Part shown: in pieces, positions 50,137-57,530 of the stretch
Position numbering within the stretch: the stretch's first letter is position 1
Layout of the letters: each line of letters begins with the position of its first letter
Assembly (NCBI RefSeq): GCF_016648105.1
Contig: NZ_JACVVE010000025.1
Location: 1-64,000 of the forward strand
Reading direction: 5' to 3'
Source: Pseudomonas sp. S31
GTDB taxonomy: Bacteria; Pseudomonadota; Gammaproteobacteria; Pseudomonadales; Pseudomonadaceae
DNA length: 64,000 nt
Made by a program: the position numbers and the translations under genes
The notes under the pieces: generated by a model
The model's database searches: none
Seen by the model: the letters and a program-made list of their open reading frames with translations, nothing else
What the model was told of the DNA's origin: nothing

Positions 50137-51003
50137 ATGGACATCGATCAGGCCCGAACCTTTCTGGAAATAGTCCGCTGCGGCAGCCTGGTCGCCGCTG
50201 CCGAGCGCCTGTTCGTGTCGCAGACGGCGATCACCGCGCGGGTGCAGCGCCTGGAACAGCAACTGGGCTGCCAGCTGTTCGTGCGCAGCCGCAGCGGCGC
50301 CAGCCTGACCAGCGATGGCGAGGCATTCGTCAGCTACGCCAACCAGCTGGTGCAGACGTGGGAGGCGGCGCGCCGCGATCTGCCGCTGCCCGAGGGCTGC
50401 CAGCAGGTATTGCATGTGGGCGGTGAGGTCAGCCTTGGCAACCCGATGATGCTCGACTGGGTCAGCGCCCTGCACCAGGCGCTGCCCAGCCACGCCATTC
50501 GCAGCGAGGTCAGCGATGGCGAGTCTTTGCTGCGCAAGGTTGAAATGGGCCTGCTCGACGCCGCGCTGGTCTATCAGCCCACCTACGGGCCTGGCCTGCA
50601 GGTGGAGCAATTGATGGAAGAGAAGCTGATCCGCGTACGCCGGATCGATCGACCCGATCCGTACATCTACATCGACTGGGGCGAAGCCTTCCGTCGCCAG
50701 CACGATGCCGCACTGCCCGACTGCGCACGCCCGGCACTGAGCTTCAACCTGGGCCCGCTGGCCCTGCAGTTCATCCTCGACCAGGGTGGCAGCGGCTACT
50801 TCCGCACCCGCGTGGTCCAGGCCTACCTCGACAGCGGCGTATTCGAGCGCGTACCCCAGGCGCCAGAATTCACCTACCCGACGTTCCTCGTTTACCCGCG
50901 CAAGCGCGACAGCGAAGCCCTGCAACAAGCGTTCGTGGTGCTACGCCGGCTGGTGTCGGCCGGCGCCAGCGACTGGTCACAACGCTGGGACCCGCTGATC
51001 TGA
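50137..51003 (+). CDS. LysR-family transcriptional regulator
   Basis: A 288-residue regulator: 'MDIDQARTFLEIVRCGSLVAAAERLFVSQTAITARVQRLEQQLGCQLFVRSRSGASLTSDGEAFVSYA' is a textbook LysR N-terminal domain. The effector domain is standard in length and contains 'RPALSFNLGPLALQFILDQGGSGYF' near the end. Its last 27 bp overlap the convergent HPP-CBS gene. Target genes are not obvious, since no divergent partner lies within its 73-bp upstream gap. Confidence 0.87.
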   Translation: MDIDQARTFLEIVRCGSLVAAAERLFVSQTAITARVQRLEQQLGCQLFVRSRSGASLTSDGEAFVSYANQLVQTWEAARRDLPLPEGCQQVLHVGGEVSLGNPMMLDWVSALHQALPSHAIRSEVSDGESLLRKVEMGLLDAALVYQPTYGPGLQVEQLMEEKLIRVRRIDRPDPYIYIDWGEAFRRQHDAALPDCARPALSFNLGPLALQFILDQGGSGYFRTRVVQAYLDSGVFERVPQAPEFTYPTFLVYPRKRDSEALQQAFVVLRRLVSAGASDWSQRWDPLI

Positions 51004-52122
51004 CACGCGCTCGGCGGCGCTGAGCAACTGGCGCTTGAGGCCGGCGATCAGGTCGGTCTGGGTGATCACTCCGACCAGCTGCCCACCATCGAGCACCGGC
51101 AGGCAATGCAAGCCCTGCTCACACAGCAGTGGCAGCAGGCGCTCCAGCGGATGCTGGCTGCTGACGCTGATGACGCGCTTGCTCATCACCTCCGCCATGC
51201 GCACCTTCTTGCGCCCGAACACGCTACGCCGACGGCGCATGGCCGGGCCGACCAGGTCGCTGAGGCTGACGATCCCGACCAGCTGGCCCTGCTGCAGTAC
51301 CGGCAGGGTTTTCAGATGGTGGCTGTCGAGCATCTTCCAAGCCTGCTCAAGCGTGGTGTCGGGCGAGGCGAACTGCACATCGCGGGACATCACCGAGGCC
51401 GCCGTGATACCCCCCAGGCTACGCTGCAGGGCGTGTTGCTCGGTGGCCAGGATGATGCGCTCGAGCTCGTCACGGGTGACGTCGACGAACTCGCCGATCT
51501 CTTCGAGGGCATAGTCCAGGTCGGCGGCACTCACACCCACCCGCTCGCTGGGCAGTGGGTCGTGGGTGTGATGCAGATCCTTGCGCGGTGCCGCACCTTT
51601 GGGATAGCGCACCCCGGTGAGGCGGTTGTAGACCACCGCCACCGCCACCAGGATCAGCGCGTTGAGCAACACCGGCTCGATCAGGTGGTCGCCCAGCGCG
51701 GTCAACCCCGGATCGGCCAGCACGGCACTGACCGCAACGCCGCCGCCCGGCGGGTGCAGGCAGCGCAGCAGGCACATCACCAGGATGGCGATACCCAGGG
51801 CCGCGCCTGCAACCCACAGCTCGGGACCGAAGCCCTGGCGCATGGCCAGGCCCACCAGGCAGGCCAGGCCGTAGCTGCCGAGCACCGGCCAAGGCTGGGC
51901 CAAAGGCCCGGAGTGCACCGCGAACACCAGCACCGCCGAGGCCGCCAGCGGGCCAAGCAAATGCAGGGCGATGCCCGACCCGTAGGCCATGCTGGTCAAC
52001 CAGCCGGCCAGGAACAGGCCCAGCAGTGCGCCGACACCGGCACGCAACCATTGTTTGGGGGGAATGTTGAGGGGCGCCGGCAACAGCCGCTGCAGACGAC
52101 TTTCGGAACGCGAGGCAGACAT
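50977..52122 (-). CDS. HPP-family membrane protein with C-terminal CBS pair
   Basis: A 381-residue protein. The first ~175 residues hold about five membrane segments with the family signature 'CLLRCLHPPGGGVAVSAVL' (HPP motif). After a charged linker, a pair of CBS domains follows: 'VMSRDVQFASPDTTLEQAWKMLDSHHLKTLPVLQQGQLVGIVSLSDL' and 'VMSKRVISVSSQHPLERLLPLLCEQGLHCLPVLDGGQLVGVITQTDL', which usually sense adenosine nucleotides. HPP proteins have been linked to nitrite transport in plastids and cyanobacteria; for bacterial HPP-CBS proteins the substrate is unknown. The 3' end overlaps the LysR gene tail by 27 bp. Confidence 0.86.
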   Translation of the reverse strand: MSASRSESRLQRLLPAPLNIPPKQWLRAGVGALLGLFLAGWLTSMAYGSGIALHLLGPLAASAVLVFAVHSGPLAQPWPVLGSYGLACLVGLAMRQGFGPELWVAGAALGIAILVMCLLRCLHPPGGGVAVSAVLADPGLTALGDHLIEPVLLNALILVAVAVVYNRLTGVRYPKGAAPRKDLHHTHDPLPSERVGVSAADLDYALEEIGEFVDVTRDELERIILATEQHALQRSLGGITAASVMSRDVQFASPDTTLEQAWKMLDSHHLKTLPVLQQGQLVGIVSLSDLVGPAMRRRRSVFGRKKVRMAEVMSKRVISVSSQHPLERLLPLLCEQGLHCLPVLDGGQLVGVITQTDLIAGLKRQLLSAAERVSDQRVPAL

Positions 52123-52151
52123 TGGAATATTCGAACTACGTAATCTTTCTG

Positions 52152-52188
52152 TTTTTAAAAAGAAAGCCCAGCCGAGCCGGCCTGGGCC
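52152..52188 (-). terminator. terminator of the PepSY/two-component operon
   Basis: On the minus strand AGGCCCAG...CTGGGCT (from 52166-52188) forms a GC-rich stem followed by TTTCTTTTT. A small TATTGC-TTCG-GCAATA hairpin (52190-52205) precedes it, and CTGCAA...TTGCAG (about 52314-52331) lies just after the kinase stop. The remaining part of this 216-bp gap holds the HPP gene's promoter region and no gene. Confidence 0.72.
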
Positions 52189-52338
52189 TTGTATTGCCGA
52201 AGCAATAACGCAAGGGGCTCCGTCCGTGGAGAAGATGGAAACCGGGAAAGTTTCGCGAATGGATTGTGCCGGGCCACGACGATGGGGGCTAATTCAAAAA
52301 AATGCGGTTGGGCTGCAATTTTTTTGCAGTACGCCCGC

Positions 52339-53658
52339 TCAGCGCACCTTGCGCGGCAGGTCGATGCTCACCCGCAACCCGCCCAGCGGGCTTTCGAGCA
52401 ATGCCAGGCGCCCGCCCCAGGCCTCGACGATATCACGCACGATGCCCAGGCCCAGGCCATGGCCATCGACCAGTTCATCCAGCCGCGAGCCACGCTCCAG
52501 CACCTGCTGGCGCTGCCCCGCCGGGATACCCGGGCCATCGTCGTCGACCCATACCTGATAGCCGTCGGCACTTGGCGCGATGCCCAGGCGTACCTCGCTG
52601 TCGGCCCATTTGCAGGCGTTGTCCAGCAGGTTGCCGAGCAGCTCCAGCAGGTCTTCGCGGTCCCAGGGCAACAGCAACCCTGGCGGCACGTCGCGCTCGA
52701 GCAGCAGACCTTCGCCATGGATCATCCCCAGCGTGCCGAGCAGCCCAGGCAGCTCGGCGTCGCAATCGAACTGCGCACCCGGCAAGGCATCGCCGGCCAG
52801 CCGTGCGCGGTTCAATTCGCGGGCCAGACGCTGCTGGATCTGCTCCAGCTGCTCGCGCATCTGCCCGCTGACTTCGGGCAGGCCTTTCAAACGCTCGCTC
52901 GAAGCCAGGCTGAGCAACACCGCCAGCGGCGTCTTCAGCGCATGCCCTAGATTGCCCAGCGCATTGCGCGAGCGGCGCAGGGTGTCTTCGGTGTGGCTGA
53001 GCAGGTGGTTGACCTGATCCACCAGCGGCGCCAGTTCGCTGGGCACCTGGGCGTCGAGTTGCGAACGCTGGCCCTGCTGCAACTGGGCGATCTGCTGACG
53101 CGCACGCTCCAACGGGCGCAACGAACGGGTGACGGTAATGCGCTGCAGCACCAGGATCACCAGCAGCGCCACCAGGCCCATGCCCAGCCCAATCTGCTGC
53201 AGGCGGCGGAAACCGTCGCGCACCGGTGAATAATCCTGGGCCACGCTGATCGAGATGTCCTGCCCCAGCCGCCGGTAATCAGCGCGCAGGGCCAGCAATT
53301 GCTGCCCTTCCGGGCCCAGTTCATGGCTGTCGGACAGGCCCGGCGCGGCTGGCTTGGGCATGTCCAGGTCCCACAGCGAACGCGAACGCCAGGTGCCCTG
53401 GTCGAAGTCGATGCGGAAGTAATAGCCGGAAAACGGCCGCTGGTAAGCCGCGGAAATCCGCTGCTCATCCAGTTGCAGGCCGTTGGGGCCGCGGACCAGG
53501 GCCACCAGCAGGTTCTCGCTTTCATTGCGCAGGCCGTTTTCCAGGTAGCGCTGCAGCCCCGCTTCGAACAGCCACAGGGTGAGCTGCGCGAGCACCACAC
53601 CGACCACTACCAACACGGCGACCAGGCCCAGGCTCAGGCGCGCCTGGATCGATTTCAC
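52339..53658 (-). CDS. sensor histidine kinase (PhoQ-like class)
   Basis: A 439-residue membrane kinase: signal-anchor/TM1 at residues 10-32, a periplasmic sensor of about 125 residues, TM2 near 160-180 ('IGLGMGLVALLVILVLQ'), HAMP linker, phospho-acceptor His in 'LGNLGHALKTPLAVLLS', N-box 'LLDNACKWADSEVRL', 'DDDGPGIPAGQRQQVLERG' and 'GHGLGLGIVRDIVEAWGG'. It overlaps the response-regulator gene by 4 bp (ATGA) and is the last gene of a four-gene operon that begins with two PepSY proteins; those may modulate its sensing in the periplasm. Confidence 0.92.
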   Translation of the reverse strand: MKSIQARLSLGLVAVLVVVGVVLAQLTLWLFEAGLQRYLENGLRNESENLLVALVRGPNGLQLDEQRISAAYQRPFSGYYFRIDFDQGTWRSRSLWDLDMPKPAAPGLSDSHELGPEGQQLLALRADYRRLGQDISISVAQDYSPVRDGFRRLQQIGLGMGLVALLVILVLQRITVTRSLRPLERARQQIAQLQQGQRSQLDAQVPSELAPLVDQVNHLLSHTEDTLRRSRNALGNLGHALKTPLAVLLSLASSERLKGLPEVSGQMREQLEQIQQRLARELNRARLAGDALPGAQFDCDAELPGLLGTLGMIHGEGLLLERDVPPGLLLPWDREDLLELLGNLLDNACKWADSEVRLGIAPSADGYQVWVDDDGPGIPAGQRQQVLERGSRLDELVDGHGLGLGIVRDIVEAWGGRLALLESPLGGLRVSIDLPRKVR

Positions 53659-54323
53659 CCGGTGCTCCCGGCATAGAGGTAGCCTTGCCCGCGGCGGGTC
53701 TCGATCACGCTGCGACCCAGCTTGCGGCGCAGGTGATTGACGTGTACCTCCAGTACGTTGGAGTCACGCTCGGTCTCGCCGTCGTACAAGTGCTCGGCCA
53801 GGTGGCTCTTGGAGAGAATCTGCTGCGGGTGCAGCATGAAATAGCGCAGCAGGCGGAATTCGGCGGCAGTCAGTTGGATATCGACGCCGTCGCGGTGCAC
53901 GCACTGACGCCCCTCGTCCAACTGCAGGCCGGCGGCGTCCAGGATCGGCTGGTTGGCCAGGCCGCGGGCACGGCGCAACAGGGCCTGGATGCGCAATTGC
54001 AGTTCTTCGGGGTGGAACGGCTTGCTCAGGTAATCGTCGGCACCGGCCTTGAGCCCCTCGATCCGTTCGGCCCACGAGCCCCGCGCGGTCAGGATCAGCA
54101 CCGGCGTGACCAGGCCGGCGGCGCGCCACTGGGCAAGCACGTCCAAACCTGGCAACCCCGGCAAGCCGAGGTCGAGGATGATCAGGTCGTAGGGCTCGCT
54201 CTGGCCCTGGTACACCGCGTCGCGGCCATCGGCCAGCCAGTCCACGGCGTAGCCCTGGCGTTGCAGGCTGGCGGTCAGTTCGTCGGCCAGGGGCACGTTG
54301 TCCTCGACAAGCAACAGGCGCAT
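53655..54323 (-). CDS. OmpR/PhoP-type response regulator
   Basis: A 222-residue regulator from the ATG at 54323. Receiver: 'MRLLLVEDNVPLADELTASLQ', phospho-acceptor in 'LIILDLGLPGLPGLDVL', 'LILTARGS' and 'DDYLSKPF'. Winged-helix output: 'LTAAEFRLLRYFMLHPQQILSKSHLAEHLYDGETERDSNVLEVHVNHLRRKLG' and 'IETRRGQGYLY'. It overlaps the kinase gene downstream and follows the second PepSY gene by one base. The closest known types are PhoP/QseB/CrrA-like regulators responding to cations or cationic peptides; the signal here is not known. Confidence 0.93.
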   Translation of the reverse strand: MRLLLVEDNVPLADELTASLQRQGYAVDWLADGRDAVYQGQSEPYDLIILDLGLPGLPGLDVLAQWRAAGLVTPVLILTARGSWAERIEGLKAGADDYLSKPFHPEELQLRIQALLRRARGLANQPILDAAGLQLDEGRQCVHRDGVDIQLTAAEFRLLRYFMLHPQQILSKSHLAEHLYDGETERDSNVLEVHVNHLRRKLGRSVIETRRGQGYLYAGSTG

Positions 54324-54324
54324 G

Positions 54325-54639
54325 TCAGTCGTCTTCCTCGTCTTTGAGCAGGGCGCCGGTACTGGCGTCGAGCTTGATTTCACGCACCACCCCCTGCGGG
54401 GTCAGCAGCTCGACCTCGTATTCGTAGCGGTCGTCGTCCTCTTCCAGCTCGGCTTCCAGCAGACGCGCCCCGGGGTAACGCCCCAGGGCGGTCTCTAGCA
54501 ACTGCTCGAGCGGCAGGATGACGCCTTGCTGGCGCAACTTCAGTGCTTCGTCCTGGTCCAGGTCACGGGCCATCGCCAGGGAGCAGACGGCCAGCAACGA
54601 GAGCGCCAGGTAACGCGCCGGTCGAGCGAGCGGGATCAT
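54325..54639 (-). CDS. periplasmic PepSY-domain protein
   Basis: A 104-residue protein with a signal peptide (…AVCSLAMA) and a single PepSY domain: 'GVILPLEQLLETALGRYPGARLLEAELEEDDDRYEYEVELLTPQGVVREIKLDASTGALLKDEEDD'-type sequence, in which the beta hairpin 'YEYEVELL...REIKLDASTG' is the family signature. The acidic tail could bind cations. It overlaps the first PepSY gene by one base at 54639 and precedes the response regulator by one base, so it is part of the signalling operon. Confidence 0.86.
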   Translation of the reverse strand: MIPLARPARYLALSLLAVCSLAMARDLDQDEALKLRQQGVILPLEQLLETALGRYPGARLLEAELEEDDDRYEYEVELLTPQGVVREIKLDASTGALLKDEEDD

Positions 54640-54947
54640 CAGTTGTCCCGTTCGTCCTTCAGGACTTCACCGGTCTTGGCGTCCAGATCGACGTCCCATT
54701 CGACGTTCTGCGCATCACGCAGCTCGACCTTGTAGATATAGCGCCCGTACTCGTTCTCCAGCTCCGAGTCGGTGACGGTCGAGCCTGGGTGCTTGGCCAC
54801 GGCTGCGGCCTTGAGCTCGTCCAGGGACTTGATGGTCTTGGCATTGACCAGCTTCACCACTTCATCGGGCTGGACGTCCTTGGCGAAGGCGGCGTTGGCA
54901 CCGAAAGCGAGGGCAGCGGCGGCGAACAGGGCAGTCAAGGTTTTCAT
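54639..54947 (-). CDS. periplasmic PepSY-domain protein, first gene of the two-component operon
   Basis: A 102-residue protein from the ATG at 54947 (AAGGAGA upstream; an ATG nine codons earlier overlaps this site). Signal peptide ends near 'FGANAAFA'; then 'IKSLDELKAAAVAKHPGSTVTDSELENEYGRYIYKVELRDAQNVEWDVDLDAKTGEVLKDE', a canonical PepSY domain. Its stop overlaps the start of the second PepSY gene. Such proteins encoded with PhoPQ-like systems are thought to bind or sense metals or inhibit proteases; here the role is inferred. Confidence 0.86.
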   Translation of the reverse strand: MKTLTALFAAAALAFGANAAFAKDVQPDEVVKLVNAKTIKSLDELKAAAVAKHPGSTVTDSELENEYGRYIYKVELRDAQNVEWDVDLDAKTGEVLKDERDN

Positions 54948-55100
54948 CGGGTGGTTCTCCTTGGGAGTGTTCAAGTTGTCTACGGGGTTAAGATTACCCA
55001 GAGGTCCTTAATTCAACCTGAAAAGCGCAAGCGGCATCATAACGCAGCTCAATGCCACGCTATCGGTATAATGACCCGCTTGTTCGCTGCGAGATCCGTA

Positions 55101-56180
55101 ATGAGTGCCATCCATGTCAAATACCCGGCCCTGACTTTCAAGGCAGGCCAGCGCGCGCTGCGCCAGATTCGCGAACGCGGCCTGCTGGCTGCGGACGTCG
55201 GTGTGCTCCCCGGCGCTGCGGGCGGGCCCAAGCCGCTGGGTATCCAGGGCCTGGACCTGGCGCTGTTCGGCCAATGGCTACCTTCGGCGCCACGCCCGCG
55301 CGCACTGATCGGCGCATCGATCGGCGCCTGGCGCTTCGCCAGCGCATGCCTCGACGACCCGGTGGCCGGGCTTCGCCGCTTGGGTGAACTGTACACCGAA
55401 CAGGATTTCGCCAAGGGCATGCCCCCGACGCAAGTCAGCAGCAGTTGCCAGCAAATGCTCGACGACCTGCTGCAAGGCCGCGATCAGCAGATCCTCGATA
55501 ACGCCCACTATCGCCTGAACGTGCTGGTGGTGAAGAGCCATGGCCAGCTCGCCCACGATCATCGTGGCCGCCTGGCGGCTGGCCTGTCCTCGGTGATCGC
55601 CAGCAATCTGCTCGGCCGCGCCCGCCTGGGTCGGCACTTCGAACGGGTGGTCCTGCATGACCGACGCAGCGCGCCACCACTGGCAGCCCTCAGCGACTTC
55701 CCCTCGCGCTGCCTGCCGCTGGACCTGGCCAACCTGCGCCATGCGCTACTCGCCTCTGGATCGATCCCGATGATCATGGAGGGCGTACGCGACATCCCCG
55801 GCGTGGGCAGCGGCACCTACCGCGACGGCGGCCTGCTCGACTACCATCTGGACCTGCCCTATCAGGGCGACGACCTGGTGCTATACCCGCACTTCACCGA
55901 CAAGGTAGTGCCTGGCTGGTTCGACAAACCCCTGCCGTGGCGCAAGGGCTGCCCTCAACGCCTGCACAATGTGCTGCTGATGACGCCCTCGCCGCAGTAC
56001 CTGGCCGCCTTGCCCTACGGCAAACTGCCCGACCGCAACGACTTCAAGCGCTTCATGGGCGACGCGCCCGGCCGCAAACGCTACTGGTACAAAGCCATCG
56101 CCGAAAGCCAGCGGCTTGGCGACGAGTTGCTCGAACTCATCACCACCGGGCGGCTGCATGAACGGCTGCAAGCCTTGTAG
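55101..56180 (+). CDS. patatin-like phospholipase
   Basis: A 359-residue protein from the ATG at 55101; the frame is open far upstream but over the opposite-strand PepSY genes. Patatin features: oxyanion loop 'VLPGAAGGPKPLG', nucleophile elbow GxSxG 'ALIGASIGAWRFASACL', and the catalytic Asp in 'YRDGGLLDYHLDLPY' (DGG). No signal peptide, so cytoplasmic or membrane-associated. It starts 153 bp from the divergent PepSY operon. Substrate is unknown. Confidence 0.86.
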   Translation: MSAIHVKYPALTFKAGQRALRQIRERGLLAADVGVLPGAAGGPKPLGIQGLDLALFGQWLPSAPRPRALIGASIGAWRFASACLDDPVAGLRRLGELYTEQDFAKGMPPTQVSSSCQQMLDDLLQGRDQQILDNAHYRLNVLVVKSHGQLAHDHRGRLAAGLSSVIASNLLGRARLGRHFERVVLHDRRSAPPLAALSDFPSRCLPLDLANLRHALLASGSIPMIMEGVRDIPGVGSGTYRDGGLLDYHLDLPYQGDDLVLYPHFTDKVVPGWFDKPLPWRKGCPQRLHNVLLMTPSPQYLAALPYGKLPDRNDFKRFMGDAPGRKRYWYKAIAESQRLGDELLELITTGRLHERLQAL

Positions 56181-56234
56181 CGGCCATGCTGGTAGACTGC
56201 GCGCATTCATCGTTTCGTACAGAGTTATCACAGC

Positions 56235-56591
56235 GTGGAAATCTTCAAGGAATTCACTTTCGAATCGGCGCACCGCCTGCCCAACGTCCCGGCCGGCCAC
56301 AAGTGCGGCCGCCTGCATGGCCACTCGTTCAAGGTCGGCCTGCACCTGACCGGCCCCCTCGACCCGCACACCGGCTGGATCCGCGACTTCGCCGAGGTCA
56401 AGGCGATCTTCAAGCCGATCTACGAGCAACTGGATCACAACTACCTGAACGACATCCCTGGCCTGGAAAACCCCACCAGCGAGGTCATCGCCAAGTGGAT
56501 CTGGGAGCAGGTCAAGCCGCTGTTGCCGGAGCTGTCCAAGGTACGCATCCACGAGACCTGCACCAGCGGCTGCGAGTACATCGGCGACTGA
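56235..56591 (+). CDS. queD: 6-carboxytetrahydropterin synthase
   Basis: A 118-residue enzyme starting at GTG 56235. It converts dihydroneopterin triphosphate to 6-carboxytetrahydropterin, the second step of queuosine/7-deazaguanine synthesis. Zinc-binding His residues are in 'FESAHRL' and 'RLHGHSF', the catalytic Cys in 'GHKCGRLHGH', and 'LDHNYLND', 'NPTSEVIAKWIW', 'HETCTSGCEY' complete the family pattern. It lies 54 bp after the patatin gene. Confidence 0.93.
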   Translation: MEIFKEFTFESAHRLPNVPAGHKCGRLHGHSFKVGLHLTGPLDPHTGWIRDFAEVKAIFKPIYEQLDHNYLNDIPGLENPTSEVIAKWIWEQVKPLLPELSKVRIHETCTSGCEYIGD

Positions 56592-56653
56592 GCCTGCGCG
56601 CTCACGGCGAATGGGGCGCCTTCAGCACTTCCACAGTGATGCGCCCCAGCGCA

Positions 56654-57121
56654 CTACCCCAGGGCGCTACGCAGGAAGGATGGCGCGATGTAGCGCTGGT
56701 AATGCGCCTCGGACAACAGAAAGAACTCACGATCGATGGCATCGCGCAATTGCGGCAGCTCCCAGTCGCGAAACTCTGGCAGCAGGGCCATGCCATAGGC
56801 CTCCAGCTCGCGGATCATGCGTGCGCCACGGGCGATCAACTGGTACGCCCAGCAGTACTCCGACTGCTGCTCGACGAAACGGATGGAACGCTGCTGCAAC
56901 TGCTGGCGTAGCAGGTCTTTGTCGAACACTTCGAGCTTGGCCATCATCACCTGGGCCAGCAATTGCTCCAGGCGCAACCAGACGGCACGCTTCTGCTCCT
57001 CGTCGTAGCCATTCCAGTGGATCACTTCGTGATGAAAGCGTTTGCAGCCACGGCACACCGTGTCTCCGTACACCGTGGAACAGAGGCCGACGCAAGGGGT
57101 CTTGATGGACTGGTTGGACAT
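56654..57121 (-). CDS. DUF1289-domain protein with extra C-terminal region
   Basis: A 155-residue protein. The first ~55 residues are a DUF1289 domain, with a Cys pattern 'TPCVGLCSTVYGDTVCRGCKRFHHEVIHW' suggestive of metal or Fe-S binding and the 'W...' ending typical of the family. The remaining ~100 residues (…WLRLEQLLAQVMMAKLEVF...LPQLRDAIDREFFLLSEAHYQRYIAPSFLRSALG) are helical and of unknown function; most DUF1289 proteins are only 60-90 residues. It converges with queD and is divergent from acnB. Confidence 0.82.
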   Translation of the reverse strand: MSNQSIKTPCVGLCSTVYGDTVCRGCKRFHHEVIHWNGYDEEQKRAVWLRLEQLLAQVMMAKLEVFDKDLLRQQLQQRSIRFVEQQSEYCWAYQLIARGARMIRELEAYGMALLPEFRDWELPQLRDAIDREFFLLSEAHYQRYIAPSFLRSALG

Positions 57122-57208
57122 GGCAAAACAACGGCTTGGCGGCGGAACACAGGCCCATGTTAGCCCTTTGTCTAACCAGGGTCACTCGTTAAAGTCACAA
57201 TCGCCGCC

Positions 57209-57237
57209 TTACCTTCGGGCGTTTTTTGCCGTAGAAT
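57209..57237 (+). promoter_or_regulatory. candidate acnB promoter
   Basis: TTACCT (57209-57214), a 17-bp spacer and TAGAAT (57232-57237) form a plausible sigma-70 promoter. It would start transcription near 57244, about 25 bp before the structured element and about 287 bp before the acnB GTG, giving an unusually long leader. Confidence 0.45.
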
Positions 57238-57268
57238 CATCCCGCCTTTTCAAGGCAACAATGTCCGT

Positions 57269-57409
57269 TGGAAGCTGTTTTCAAAGCGTCACGAGCACAG
57301 TTCATCCGGTAGAACGGCGTTGGCCCGGGCCCTGCAATCCCCTCGCATGCCCGTGCCAGCCCTCATCAGCTCCCGTTCTGCTGGCGTAAAACTTTGAAAG
57401 CAGCTTCTG
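57269..57409 (+). ncRNA. candidate structured leader RNA upstream of acnB
   Basis: The 409-bp gap between the DUF1289 gene and acnB contains three co-nested helices on the plus strand. Helix A: 57269-57286 with 57392-57409, 18 pairs (15 Watson-Crick, 3 G-U). Helix B: 57306-57317 with 57373-57384, 12 pairs (2 G-U). Helix C: 57319-57330 with 57349-57360, 11 of 12 paired, extended by TGC/GCA (57333-57335 / 57345-57347) around a pyrimidine-rich loop AATCCCCTC. Smaller hairpins follow before the acnB ribosome site, including GTCCC/GGGAC (57488-57492 / 57506-57510). No reading frame accounts for the region. I do not recognise it as a named family; a 5' UTR regulator or separate small RNA is the inference. 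Confidence 0.5.
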
Positions 57410-57530
57410 TAAGGATTCTCTGCGACCCTGGCTGGGCGGCCCAAGAAGCCGTGACCCGCGCATGGGTGCATTGAATGCTGGATGAGCGTCCCGGACACCC
57501 TATTTGGGACCACTGATGAGGGTAATAACT

